A stretch of 21,067 nucleotides of DNA. Origin: Rhodoluna sp. GTDB taxonomy: Bacteria; Actinomycetota; Actinomycetes; Actinomycetales; Microbacteriaceae. The notes under the pieces are model-generated. The model did no database searches. It was not told where the DNA came from and saw nothing but the letters and a program-made list of their open reading frames with translations. Positions 1 to 7,658 of this stretch are shown in pieces; positions within the stretch are counted from its first letter, which is position 1, and each line of letters begins with the position of its first letter. The DNA is taken from positions 1 through 21,067 of the forward strand of contig JAPLAJ010000137.1 of assembly GCA_026393335.1 (NCBI GenBank). Reading direction: 5' to 3'. Made by a program: the position numbers and the translations under genes.

Positions 1-213
1 CTCGATAGAGGTGGACTACTCAGCGATGTGACTCGAGTGCTCAGTGAGCACCACGTCAACATTCTCTCCGCTTCAGTGTCAACTAGGTCTGACCGAGTGG
101 CGCTAAGTAGATTTGTCTTTGAAATGAGTAACCCTGCTGCTTTAGAGGGACTAGTGAACGCTGTTCGTAACATCAACAACGTCTACGACGTCTACCGAGT
201 AAGTAATTCCTAG
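1..213 (+). CDS. relA: RelA/SpoT-family (p)ppGpp synthetase/hydrolase, C-terminal ACT domain (5' truncated by window)
   Basis: The frame is open from the first base and ends at TAG 211-213, giving the last 70 residues of a larger protein. The visible part is a complete ACT-like regulatory domain: it opens with LDRGGLLSDVTRVL, continues with HVNILSASVST and DRVALSRFVFEM, and ends in the VYDVYRV tail typical of actinobacterial Rel proteins. In this family the ACT domain senses amino-acid or ribosome status and controls the N-terminal hydrolase and synthetase domains of the stringent response, which lie outside the window. The GTG at 28 is only an internal valine codon and not the start. The gene converges on the minus-strand DUF349 gene, and the two share the CTAG at 210-213 as stop codons. 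The ACT fold is certain; the assignment to Rel rests on sequence flavour and neighbourhood. Confidence 0.88.
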   Translation, partial: LDRGGLLSDVTRVLSEHHVNILSASVSTRSDRVALSRFVFEMSNPAALEGLVNAVRNINNVYDVYRVSNS

Positions 214-1445
214 GAATTAGCAATAACTACAGCCAACCAAGCCTTCTTGGTTTCAAGAGCGTCGTTAGCATCCGCAATCTTCTTGGCATCGCCACCAGTC
301 TTTGCTTTCTCAAGGTCAGCTTCAAGTTTGGCAATTGATGCTTCAAGCTGAGTTCTTACAGAGTTAGTGCGATCAACTGTTGCTGGATCAGATTTGCGCC
401 AAAGGTCTGCTTCAACGTTCTTAATCTTGGATTCAACAGCCTTAAGTCTGTCTTCAATCTTCTTGATGCTATCGCGTGGAACTTTGCCCGCTTTTTCCCA
501 ACGCGATTGAATAGATTGCATTGTTGTTTTAGCAGCAGCTAAATCCTTAGTCGGATCAATCTTTTCTGCTTCTTCTAGGAGCGCTAACTTCACATCAAGA
601 TTAGCTTTGAATGCGATGTCGTCGGCAGCCATCTTCTCAGACTTAGCTGCATAAATAGCATCACCTGCAGCCTTGAACTTGGCCCATAGCGAATCATCTG
701 CCTTAGTCTTAGTCTTCGGCAGTGCCTTCCAAGCAGCTAGTAGATCCTTGTATGCAGATGTGGCTTCTGCACCCTTTTCAACTAACGCCTCAGCCTTGGC
801 AACGAGATCAGATTTTGCATTCTTGCTTGCTTTGACAAGTGTGTCTTGAGCAGAAAAGAACTGACGCTTGTTTGAATCGAATGTGTTTCTAGCCTTAGAG
901 AAGCGTTGCCATAATTCATCAGCCTTTGACTTAGAAACTTTGGCAGGGGATTTCTGCAGTCCTTGCCAAGCAGTAAAGAGCTCCAGCATTTTTGCTGACC
1001 CGGTTTTGTAATTGACTTTCTGTGGGTCTTTCGCAGCCAATGCCTCAGCAGCTACGACGATAGCCTCTCTGGCCACTAGCGCTTCAGCAGAGAGCACAGC
1101 CTGCTTTGCTGCGGCCTCTTCTAGAAGCCCAGTGAGCGAACCGCTTACGGTGCTTACTCTGTCTCTTAGAGATTGCAGATCTCCGATGGCAGCAGGGGAT
1201 TCAAGTTCGCCAACGAGCTTCTGAGCAGATTTCTGAATTGACTTAACATCTGCCTTAGCTTTCACGCGCTGTTCAAGTAAACGAACTGAAGCCTCTAAAT
1301 CGTCAAACTTCTTAACGTAGAAGGCCAAAGCTGCCTCTAGGGTCATAGCAGGTTGAGATCCAATTAGTCTTTCGGTGCCTGCATCCAAAACGTAAAAGTT
1401 ACCGTTCTCATCGACACGGCTATATTCGTTTTGAATTGTTGACAC
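210..1445 (-). CDS. DUF349 domain protein (three helical repeats)
   Basis: This 411-residue protein is predicted to be largely alpha-helical, rich in Ala, Lys and Glu, and has no signal peptide or membrane segment. Residues 7-60 form the actinobacterial DUF349 leader (VDENGNFYV, then a coiled coil ending LLEQRVK). Three DUF349 repeats follow at about 126-200, 213-277 and 283-345. Their hallmark tryptophans are visible in LFTAWQGL with DELWQRF, LLAAWKAL with DSLWAKF, and IQSRWEKAG with ADLWRK. The C-terminus (about 362-400) is a further coiled coil. The start is GTG, preceded by a good ribosome-binding site (AGGGAGA on the minus strand, about 1450-1457). The gene lies 23 bases downstream of the cyclophilin gene and is probably co-transcribed with it. 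The molecular role of the family is not established. The stop codon overlaps that of relA on the other strand, which leaves no room for a conventional terminator between them. Confidence 0.9.
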   Translation of the reverse strand: MSTIQNEYSRVDENGNFYVLDAGTERLIGSQPAMTLEAALAFYVKKFDDLEASVRLLEQRVKAKADVKSIQKSAQKLVGELESPAAIGDLQSLRDRVSTVSGSLTGLLEEAAAKQAVLSAEALVAREAIVVAAEALAAKDPQKVNYKTGSAKMLELFTAWQGLQKSPAKVSKSKADELWQRFSKARNTFDSNKRQFFSAQDTLVKASKNAKSDLVAKAEALVEKGAEATSAYKDLLAAWKALPKTKTKADDSLWAKFKAAGDAIYAAKSEKMAADDIAFKANLDVKLALLEEAEKIDPTKDLAAAKTTMQSIQSRWEKAGKVPRDSIKKIEDRLKAVESKIKNVEADLWRKSDPATVDRTNSVRTQLEASIAKLEADLEKAKTGGDAKKIADANDALETKKAWLAVVIANS

Positions 1446-1468
1446 TTGGGTCTCCCTGATTGTTTGAA

Positions 1469-2275
1469 CTATTTAATCGTAATGTTTTTAATGAATGTGT
1501 CTACCTTAGGTTTGCCGTCGCCAGACCCACCCTTAACTCCAGCAGCAATGATTGGATCAAGGCCTGCAAGCCCAGCTGTTATCTCACCGAAGACTGTGTA
1601 GCCACCAGCACCATCATTAGGAATCTTTGAGTCTTCATAAACAATGAAGAATTGACTTCCCATTGTGGTGGGACCATTAGATTGACGTGCCATAGCTAGG
1701 ACACCTTTTTTGTAAACAGGCTGTTCGCCTTCTTTGGCGATAGGAGCATTTTCAATTGGTCCGAATGAGTAACCAGGTCCACCTGAACCATCACCTGCAG
1801 GATCACCACACTGCAAGACATAAATACCTGAAGTGGTTAGTCTGTGACAGCTAATACCGGTGTAGAAACCTAGGTTGATTAGGTCTACGAAGTTTGCAAC
1901 TGCTTGAGGAGCAGATTCTCCATCTAGTTTGATGTCCATGTTTGTTGTGTTAATTGTCATAACACCAGACCATTCACGACATTCGGAAATTGATGCGTCA
2001 GGGATCTTGTTAGGTTGCGGCTTACCGCTGATCTCTGGAAGTGGAGTCTGAGTGAAGTTGATACAGAAGTCTTTCGAAACGCCAGGTCCAAAGCCAAAGT
2101 ATGAATACTGAGCAACCAGTGCTACAACGAATGCTGCTGCTGTGACCAATACTGCAAGTCTGTTGTCTTTTGCTCTCACCTTGATACGGTGATCGACAAC
2201 ATTCTGCTTCTGCTCAAAGCTCTTTAAGCTCTTCTTTGCCGCTGCCTGTATGTCTTTGCTATTTTTGCTAGCCAA
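1469..2275 (-). CDS. Membrane-anchored cyclophilin-type peptidyl-prolyl cis-trans isomerase
   Basis: This 268-residue protein has a basic cytoplasmic N-terminus (1-38), one transmembrane helix (about 39-57, LAVLVTAAAFVVALVAQYSY) and an extracytoplasmic cyclophilin domain (about 104-268). Family landmarks are the catalytic His-Arg pair (144-145), Q155 and G157-D158, MARQSNGPTTMGSQFFI (195-211) and YTVFGEI (226-232). The tryptophan that helps bind cyclosporin in human CypA is replaced by Tyr, as in many bacterial members. It probably catalyses prolyl isomerisation of exported proteins at the outer face of the membrane. Four cysteines (71, 99, 143, 156) all lie outside and could form two disulfides. 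The start is TTG, supported by GGAGG five bases upstream (2281-2285, minus strand); the next in-frame starts would delete the anchor. It is the first gene of a two-gene minus-strand unit with the DUF349 gene. Confidence 0.92.
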   Translation of the reverse strand: MASKNSKDIQAAAKKSLKSFEQKQNVVDHRIKVRAKDNRLAVLVTAAAFVVALVAQYSYFGFGPGVSKDFCINFTQTPLPEISGKPQPNKIPDASISECREWSGVMTINTTNMDIKLDGESAPQAVANFVDLINLGFYTGISCHRLTTSGIYVLQCGDPAGDGSGGPGYSFGPIENAPIAKEGEQPVYKKGVLAMARQSNGPTTMGSQFFIVYEDSKIPNDGAGGYTVFGEITAGLAGLDPIIAAGVKGGSGDGKPKVDTFIKNITIK

Positions 2276-2295
2276 TTTTGCCTCCGATTAACGTC

Positions 2296-2324
2296 CTTAA
2301 TGATTTTAGACGAGTTCCTTGATG
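2296..2324 (-). promoter_or_regulatory. Candidate promoter of the cyclophilin-DUF349 unit
   Basis: On the minus strand TAAAAT (2303-2308) matches the TAnnnT -10 pattern, and TTAAAC lies 16 bases further upstream (about 2325-2330) as a weak -35. Transcription would begin near 2296 and leave a leader of about 20 bases containing the GGAGG ribosome-binding site. The position is sensible but the -35 is poor, so this remains a prediction. Confidence 0.4.
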
Positions 2325-2339
2325 GTTTAACCTTGAACT
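2306..2339 (+). promoter_or_regulatory. Candidate rarA promoter giving a leaderless mRNA
   Basis: TAACCT (2328-2333) fits the -10 pattern and TTAGAC (2306-2311), 16 bases upstream, is a partial -35. Initiation about seven bases past the -10 would fall at or next to the GTG at 2340. There is no Shine-Dalgarno sequence in front of that GTG, and an in-frame TGA at 2334-2336 prevents an earlier start. The arrangement is what leaderless transcripts, common in actinobacteria, look like. The -35 overlaps the -10 of the divergent cyclophilin promoter. Confidence 0.45.
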
Positions 2340-3647
2340 GTGAAGACTTCCGACCTTTTTGACTTTCCAGTAGGGCTGCCCTTGGCAGCTCGTATGAGGC
2401 CTACCTCGATCACTGAAGTCCTAGGCCAAGCAGAAGTCCTGAATCCTTCTGGACCTATAGCCTCGTTTATGGGTAACCCGAAACCAAGCCAAGCTTTACC
2501 TTCACTTTTTCTATACGGTCCACCAGGCACTGGCAAGACCACTATTGCCAGACTGCTAGCCAGATCTAGCAGCAGGCGCTTGATAGAAATCAGTGCAATC
2601 AACGCAACAGTCAAGGACCTGCGTGAGGCCATGGAATTATCCAGAGCTGATGCTGCCTCAGGAAAAGGACCAGCCGTTGTCTTTGTTGACGAAATACATA
2701 GGTTTTCAAAGGTTCAACAGGAATCACTGCTTCTGGCAGTTGAGGATGGCGAGATTGTTCTTGTTGGTGCTACCACTGAAAACCCGCTGTATGCACTGAC
2801 TTCAGCCATGATTTCTAGAACAAGCCTTCTAAGGCTTGCCCTTCTGAGTGAAGAAGTCCTCGTGCAACTCTTAGAAAGAGCGCTAACTGACGAACGAGGG
2901 CTCAACTCCAAGCTAACTGCTACAAGTGAGGTCCTCGCTCTTATTGCTCGAAGAGCTGGAGGAGATGCTCGAAAGGCGCTTACAGTCCTAGAAGCAGCTG
3001 GATTGGCTGCCGAGCAAGCGGGTTCAAAAGAGATTCAAATTGCCGATATCGAGGCTTCCATGCCCTTAGCTTTGGCTAGATACGATGCCACTGGAGATCA
3101 GCACTACGACATCATCAGTGCCTTTATCAAATCAATTCGGGGTAGTGACCCTGATGCCGCTCTGCACTGGCTAGCTCGCATGATTGCTGGGGGAGAAGAC
3201 CCAAGGTTTATCGCACGAAGACTAGTCATTCTCGCTGCTGAAGACATAGGGTTAGCCGACCCTTCGGCTCTAGCGCTGGCTAATGCAACGATGAATGTGG
3301 TGGCTCAGATTGGTATGCCAGAGGGAAGAATCCCTTTGTCGTCATGTGTCATTTATCTTGCTCTTGCACCTAAGTCAAACTCTGCCTATTTGGCGATAAA
3401 TGCGGCATTAGCAGATGTTGAGGCTGGATTCACGCCTGCTGTGCCTGCTCATCTAAGGTCCTCTGGACTTGCTGGCGATGGCAAGGACTATGAATACCCA
3501 CATGATCTAGAGGGTAATTTCTCAAGCCAGACATACCTTCCTGAAACTGAAGAGGCAAAGACCTATTACATTCCCAAGGCTAATGGCTATGAATCGACCC
3601 TCCAAGAACGTCTGAGAAGGCTTATTGAGCTCAGGGGAAAGAAGTAG
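2340..3647 (+). CDS. rarA: Replication-associated recombination protein A (AAA+ ATPase, RarA/MgsA)
   Basis: This 435-residue protein is close to the normal family length. It has Walker A GPPGTGKTT (60-68), Walker B VVFVDEIHRF (113-122), sensor-1 GATTENP (143-149) and the following ISRTSLL with the likely arginine finger R160. Further on are GGDARKALTVLE and the C-terminal tetramerisation region (KSIRGSDPDAALHWLARMI, then GMPEGRIPL). RarA is a clamp-loader-like ATPase that acts at stalled replication forks and ssDNA-dsDNA junctions in the cytoplasm. The GTG at 2340 is the first possible start after an in-frame stop and has no ribosome-binding site; initiation is probably leaderless. The gene is divergent from the cyclophilin gene and is followed by a 161-base gap before rpsD. 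Identification is secure. Confidence 0.96.
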   Translation: MKTSDLFDFPVGLPLAARMRPTSITEVLGQAEVLNPSGPIASFMGNPKPSQALPSLFLYGPPGTGKTTIARLLARSSSRRLIEISAINATVKDLREAMELSRADAASGKGPAVVFVDEIHRFSKVQQESLLLAVEDGEIVLVGATTENPLYALTSAMISRTSLLRLALLSEEVLVQLLERALTDERGLNSKLTATSEVLALIARRAGGDARKALTVLEAAGLAAEQAGSKEIQIADIEASMPLALARYDATGDQHYDIISAFIKSIRGSDPDAALHWLARMIAGGEDPRFIARRLVILAAEDIGLADPSALALANATMNVVAQIGMPEGRIPLSSCVIYLALAPKSNSAYLAINAALADVEAGFTPAVPAHLRSSGLAGDGKDYEYPHDLEGNFSSQTYLPETEEAKTYYIPKANGYESTLQERLRRLIELRGKK

Positions 3648-3808
3648 AGCTGCTAGCAAATCTCTGCTCTAACCGTTAGTATTGACAGGTTGCCGACCTT
3701 ACTGATGTTCATGGCTGAGTTCCAGTAAAACGGTGAGTGCATTTCATTTAGCCGATCTGCACCGGGCACAAAACTTATTTCAACTTATGCATTCTTTGAA
3801 AGGAATAC
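3648..3808 (+). promoter_or_regulatory. rarA-rpsD intergenic region with rpsD leader and candidate promoter
   Basis: This is the longest gap in the window, 161 bases. It contains an exact TTGACA (3682-3687), but the sequence 16-18 bases downstream (GATGTT to TGTTCA) is a poor -10, so the rpsD promoter is not settled. If it is used, rpsD would have a leader of roughly 95 bases, long enough for autoregulation by S4 as known in other bacteria. Just before the gene, ATTC (3791-3794) can pair with GAAT (3803-3806) across the AAAGGA ribosome-binding site. TAGAGC (3645-3650), which includes the rarA stop codon, can pair with GCTCTA (3666-3671), but no T-run follows. I see no small RNA or ORF here. 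Confidence 0.4.
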
Positions 3809-4438
3809 GTGTCTAAAACCACTAGAACACGAAGCAAGACTCGCTTGTCTCGTGCATTGGGCATCGCCCTAACCCCTAAAGCCGCAAAATACATGGAGAA
3901 GCGTCCATACGCTCCAGGTCAGCATGGTCGTACCAAGCGTAAGACCGATAGCGACTTCGCCGTTCGTCTTCGCGAGAAGCAGAGACTTCGCGCACAGTAC
4001 GGTATTCGTGAAGCTCAGCTACGCAAGACCTTTAACGACGCTAAGAGAATTGAAGGCTTAACTGGTGAGAACCTAGTTGAGCTTCTAGAGATGAGACTTG
4101 ATGCACTAGTACACCGTGCTGGTTTCGCTCGCACAATGGCGCAGGCAAGACAGATGGTTGTTCACCGTCACATCTTGGTTGATGGTCTTCGTCTTGACCG
4201 TCCATCTGCTCGAGTGAAGGTTGGTCAGATGATCCACGTTCACGAGAAGAGCGAAAGCACAGAGCCTTTCCAGGTTGCTGCTGCTGGTGGTCACGTTGAC
4301 GTATTGCCTCCAGTTCCTGGTTACCTGTCTGTTGAACTTGATAAGTTGCAGGCAACTCTAGTTCGTCGTCCTAAGCGTGCTGAAGTTCCTGTTACCTGTG
4401 AAGTTCAGCTTGTGGTTGAATACTACGCAGCTCGCTAG
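3809..4438 (+). CDS. rpsD: 30S ribosomal protein S4 (uS4)
   Basis: This 209-residue primary 16S rRNA-binding protein nucleates small-subunit assembly. The N-terminal region carries the usual basic stretch with KRPYAPGQHGR (31-41), SDFAVRLREKQRLRAQYGI (48-66) and EAQLRK. The S4 RNA-binding fold spans about 95-160 and includes RLDALVHRAGFARTMAQARQ and HILVDG. There is no cysteine anywhere in the protein, so this is the zinc-free (C-minus) paralogue type. The start is GTG with AAAGGA about five bases upstream. Arginine codons are mostly CGT and CGC, unlike the AGA-rich biosynthetic genes downstream, as expected for a highly expressed gene. It is followed after 15 bases by the DUF948 gene, so the two are probably co-transcribed. 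Confidence 0.98.
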   Translation: MSKTTRTRSKTRLSRALGIALTPKAAKYMEKRPYAPGQHGRTKRKTDSDFAVRLREKQRLRAQYGIREAQLRKTFNDAKRIEGLTGENLVELLEMRLDALVHRAGFARTMAQARQMVVHRHILVDGLRLDRPSARVKVGQMIHVHEKSESTEPFQVAAAGGHVDVLPPVPGYLSVELDKLQATLVRRPKRAEVPVTCEVQLVVEYYAAR

Positions 4439-4453
4439 TAAAGAGGATTACTC

Positions 4454-4801
4454 ATGAATGGTGCAGAGTTAGCAGCACTAATTTGCGCAGGCGCTGTTGT
4501 AGTACTAGTTATCTTTCTGGTAGCAGTACTGCTTAAGCTTTCTAAACTTTTAGACGCTGCCTCTGCAACTATTCGTGAAACAGGTGATTCGCTGATTCCA
4601 TTGCTTACTGAACTTACTGAAACAACTAAGTCAACCAATAAGCAACTAGAGAAGATTGACGTAATCACTGACAGCGTTGTTGATGCAACAGGTAACCTCA
4701 GTTCACTGATATCATCGTTCACTACAACCATTGGTGGTCCATTACTTCGCGTTGGAGAAATCATTCGCGGTGTATCTGGTCTCATGGGTAAGAAGAAGTA
4801 A
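4454..4801 (+). CDS. DUF948 family membrane-anchored protein
   Basis: This is a 115-residue protein. Residues 5-28 are a hydrophobic helix (AALICAGAVVVLVIFLVAVL). An amphipathic helical stretch rich in Thr, Ser, Glu and Leu follows (about 30-95, with ETTKSTNKQLEKIDVI), then a short basic tail GLMGKKK. This matches the DUF948 pattern of one N-terminal membrane helix and an extended coiled coil. The ribosome-binding site AAGAGGA (4441-4447) sits six bases before ATG. In actinobacteria this gene and a small membrane protein gene are regularly found between rpsD and alaS, and the same is seen here. No biochemical function is established; the topology suggests a membrane-tethered, possibly structural or envelope-associated protein. 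Confidence 0.88.
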   Translation: MNGAELAALICAGAVVVLVIFLVAVLLKLSKLLDAASATIRETGDSLIPLLTELTETTKSTNKQLEKIDVITDSVVDATGNLSSLISSFTTTIGGPLLRVGEIIRGVSGLMGKKK

Positions 4802-4806
4802 GTACG

Positions 4807-5007
4807 ATGCGTAAGACCGCCGTCCTAATTGCTGGGATTGCTATCGGGGTTTATCTGGCTAGACAGATCGAAGCCAACCCTGAAGCTAAGAAAACTATTG
4901 ATAACGCAGGCGACAAGATTCGTACATTCGCTGCTGCAGTTTCCGAAGGCTATCGCGAGCAAGAGGCTAAAGCTAGTAAACCTGCTAAGAGCAAGCCAGC
5001 GCGATGA
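4807..5007 (+). CDS. Small single-span membrane protein (YtxH-like appearance), unknown function
   Basis: This 66-residue protein has an N-terminal hydrophobic segment (about 5-18, AVLIAGIAIGVYLA), a short charged helix (DNAGDKIRTFAAAVSEGYRE) and a Lys/Pro/Ala-rich basic tail ending KSKPAR. It lies five bases after the DUF948 gene and overlaps alaS by four bases (ATGA, 5004-5007), which argues strongly that it is a real translated gene. The ribosome-binding site is weak (AAGAAG and AGTAAG just upstream), consistent with coupled translation. The single-span-plus-helix layout resembles YtxH-type proteins and the small conserved protein usually found before alaS in actinobacteria. Function is unknown. 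Confidence 0.8.
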   Translation: MRKTAVLIAGIAIGVYLARQIEANPEAKKTIDNAGDKIRTFAAAVSEGYREQEAKASKPAKSKPAR

Positions 5008-7658
5008 AGACCGCTGAGATCAAAAAGAGATGGCTTGAATTCTTTGAAAGCAAAGATCACCAAGTAGTTCCAAGCGCTTCGCTTATTAGCGAAGATCCTT
5101 CTTTGTTATTTACTGTTGCAGGTATGGTGCCTTTCATTCCATACATGACTGGCTTGATTCCTGCTCCATACAAAAGAGCAACCAGTGTGCAGAAGTGTGT
5201 TAGAACGCTAGATATTGAAGAAGTAGGTAAAACCACTAGACACGGAACCTTCTTCCAGATGAACGGAAACTTCTCGTTCGGTGACTACTTCAAGCGCGAA
5301 GCAATTTCTTATGCCTGGGAATTTCTAACCAAGTCAGTTGACGCTGGCGGACTTGGTTTAGACAAAGGGAAACTCTGGGTAACAGTATTTCAAGACGACG
5401 AAGAAGCTATTGCGTTGTGGTTGGAACTATCTGATGTTCCACTCGAAAGAATTCAACGCAGAGGCATGGCAGATAACTATTGGTCAACCGGCCAGCCGGG
5501 ACCTGCTGGACCATGTTCAGAGATTTACTACGATCGAGGACCTGCATACGGTATTGAAGGTGGACCTGTAGCTGATGAGAACCGGTACATAGAAATTTGG
5601 AACCTTGTCTTCATGCAGTACGAGCGTGGACTTGGCACAGGAAAAGACAACTTCGAGATTCTGTCTGAGTTACCAAGCAAGAACATTGACACCGGTATGG
5701 GTCTTGAACGTGTTGCCTTCTTGATGCAGGGTGTTGAGAATCTTTACGAGATAGATCAGGTAAGACCTGTTCTTGATCTGGCTGCTGAACTTTCAGGTAA
5801 AACCTATGGTGATAACACGGACGATGATGTTCGCCTACGTGTTGTAGCCGATCACGTTCGGAGTGCTTTGATGCTTATCGGTGATGGAGTATCACCGGGT
5901 AACGATGGTCGCGGATATGTACTTAGAAGATTGCTTAGAAGAACTGTAAGAGCGATGCGCCTTCTTGGTGTTAACGAACCTGTATTCGGCAAACTTTTCC
6001 TAACTTCAAAAAACGCCATGGTAGACGCTTACCCAGAGCTTGAACACGAGTATTCAAGAATCAACACAACTGTTTTGGCTGAGGAAGAAGCTTTCCTTCG
6101 CACACTCACCTCAGGAACACAGGTTCTAGAAACTGCTATAAATGCCGCCAAGTCTTTAGGGGCTAAAGAGCTTGACGGGGAAACAACATTCCTATTGCAC
6201 GACACTTATGGTTTCCCAATTGATCTAACTGTTGAAATTGCAGAAGAATCTGGTCTAACAGTAGACAGAGAATCTTTTACTGCACTTATGAGTGAGCAAA
6301 GAAACAGAGCAAAGGCAGATGCGAAGCAAAAGAAAGCTGGAAACACTGACCTGTCTGTTTACGGTGACTTCCGTATGCAGGGTGTGACAGCCTTTACCGG
6401 CTACGAGGAACTCGAGTCAACAGCAAAAGTTATTGGACTAATCCTTGATGGCCAGCAAGTAAGTTCAGTACCTGCTGGTTCAATCGTTGATGTGATTCTG
6501 GATAGAACAAGTTTTTACGCAGAATCAGGTGGACAAAGTGCTGATGCCGGAATCATCTTTGGTGATGGTTTCGAACTTGAAGTTCTTGATGTACAGAAGC
6601 CGGTTAAGGGACTTGTGTCACACAAGGCCATTGTTCGCAAAGGTGAGTTTGGTGTTGGTAGTACCGTAACTACTTCAGTTGATCCAGACTGGCGTATCGG
6701 GGCAGCTCAAGCCCACTCAGCAACTCACGTAGTTCATGCAGCTCTTCGCCAAGCACTAGGACCGACAGCCTTGCAGTCAGGTTCGTACAATAAGCCTGGC
6801 TACATGCGTCTAGATTTCTCTTGGACCGCAGCGCTAAGCGCTGAGACAAAGTCAGAGATTGAAGAGATTTCCAATTTAGCTATCCGTGCAGACCTTGCGG
6901 TGTCTGCTTCATTCATGTCTTTGCCGGAAGCTAGAACATGGGGAGCGGTAGCTCTCTTTGGTGAGACTTATGACGAGAGTGTGCGTGTAGTTCAAATCGG
7001 TGGCCCATGGTCAAGAGAGCTTTGTGGTGGAACTCACGTTTCGAGAAGTTCTCAAATTGGTTTGGTTTCAATCACTAATGAATCTTCAGTTGGCTCTGGA
7101 TCTAGAAGACTTGAAGCCTTGGTTGGTATGGAAGCCTTACATGCTCTTACGCAAGAACGAGTGTTACTTCACAAAATTGCTGAACAACTAAAGAGCACTC
7201 CACTTAATGCAAGTGATCGATTAGAAGTGCTACTTTCTGAAGTTAAAGAAATGCAACGAGAGTTATCAGTTGTTCAAGCACAGCAACTTTCACTTCAGAT
7301 TCCTTCTCTCATGTCTTCCATGCAGCAGGTTTCAAATTTCAGTGTAGTAGCTGCAGAAATAGCTAATGTATCTAACGCTGATGCACTAAGAGATCTTGCA
7401 ATCAAGCTAAGAGATCAGATTGGTGAAACTGCTGGAGTAGTAGCTCTTGGGTCCGTGGTTGATGGTAAGCCAGCAGTCATAGTCACTGTAAATGCAAAGG
7501 CTCAAGCAACAGGAGCTAAAGCTGGAGATCTAGTTCGTCTAGCTTCACAGATTCTAGGTGGTGGCGGCGGAGGTAAAGCTGACATTGCCCAAGGTGGAGG
7601 CACTGACGCTAGCAAGATGACCGAAGCACTGGTTGCAATTACAGAGAGCCTTCGCTAA
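5004..7658 (+). CDS. alaS: Alanyl-tRNA synthetase
   Basis: This 884-residue protein is full length. It charges tRNA-Ala with alanine in the cytoplasm and edits mischarged Ser or Gly. The class II catalytic core (about 1-240) shows LLFTVAGMVPF, TRHGTFFQMNGNFSFGDYF (78-96) and GMGLERV (231-237). The tRNA-recognition region carries GDGVSPGNDGRGYVLRRLLRR (293-313). The editing domain has FYAESGGQ (504-511) and its zinc-binding set HSATH (H571, H575) and CGGTH (C674, H678). The C-Ala domain ends with a glycine-rich run followed by KADIAQGGGTDAS. The start ATG overlaps the preceding small gene by four bases. The TAA stop directly abuts the TTG of ruvX, which is in the same reading frame. Confidence 0.98.
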   Translation: MKTAEIKKRWLEFFESKDHQVVPSASLISEDPSLLFTVAGMVPFIPYMTGLIPAPYKRATSVQKCVRTLDIEEVGKTTRHGTFFQMNGNFSFGDYFKREAISYAWEFLTKSVDAGGLGLDKGKLWVTVFQDDEEAIALWLELSDVPLERIQRRGMADNYWSTGQPGPAGPCSEIYYDRGPAYGIEGGPVADENRYIEIWNLVFMQYERGLGTGKDNFEILSELPSKNIDTGMGLERVAFLMQGVENLYEIDQVRPVLDLAAELSGKTYGDNTDDDVRLRVVADHVRSALMLIGDGVSPGNDGRGYVLRRLLRRTVRAMRLLGVNEPVFGKLFLTSKNAMVDAYPELEHEYSRINTTVLAEEEAFLRTLTSGTQVLETAINAAKSLGAKELDGETTFLLHDTYGFPIDLTVEIAEESGLTVDRESFTALMSEQRNRAKADAKQKKAGNTDLSVYGDFRMQGVTAFTGYEELESTAKVIGLILDGQQVSSVPAGSIVDVILDRTSFYAESGGQSADAGIIFGDGFELEVLDVQKPVKGLVSHKAIVRKGEFGVGSTVTTSVDPDWRIGAAQAHSATHVVHAALRQALGPTALQSGSYNKPGYMRLDFSWTAALSAETKSEIEEISNLAIRADLAVSASFMSLPEARTWGAVALFGETYDESVRVVQIGGPWSRELCGGTHVSRSSQIGLVSITNESSVGSGSRRLEALVGMEALHALTQERVLLHKIAEQLKSTPLNASDRLEVLLSEVKEMQRELSVVQAQQLSLQIPSLMSSMQQVSNFSVVAAEIANVSNADALRDLAIKLRDQIGETAGVVALGSVVDGKPAVIVTVNAKAQATGAKAGDLVRLASQILGGGGGGKADIAQGGGTDASKMTEALVAITESLR

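Noticed and set aside
28..30. GTG at 28 as the start of a small ACT-domain gene
   Set aside because: The frame remains open to base 1 and encodes the conserved LDRGGLLSDV part of the Rel ACT domain, so this is an internal codon.
2327..2632. 101-residue minus-strand open frame across the start of rarA
   Set aside because: It is a shadow frame over a well-conserved AAA+ gene, with no recognisable domain or ribosome-binding site.
3645..3671. TAGAGC/GCTCTA inverted repeat after rarA as an intrinsic terminator
   Set aside because: The six-base stem has a 15-base loop and is not followed by a T-run.
4041..4355. Gln-rich 104-residue minus-strand open frame inside rpsD
   Set aside because: The Gln and His runs arise from complementary CTG and GTT codons of rpsD; there is no start context.
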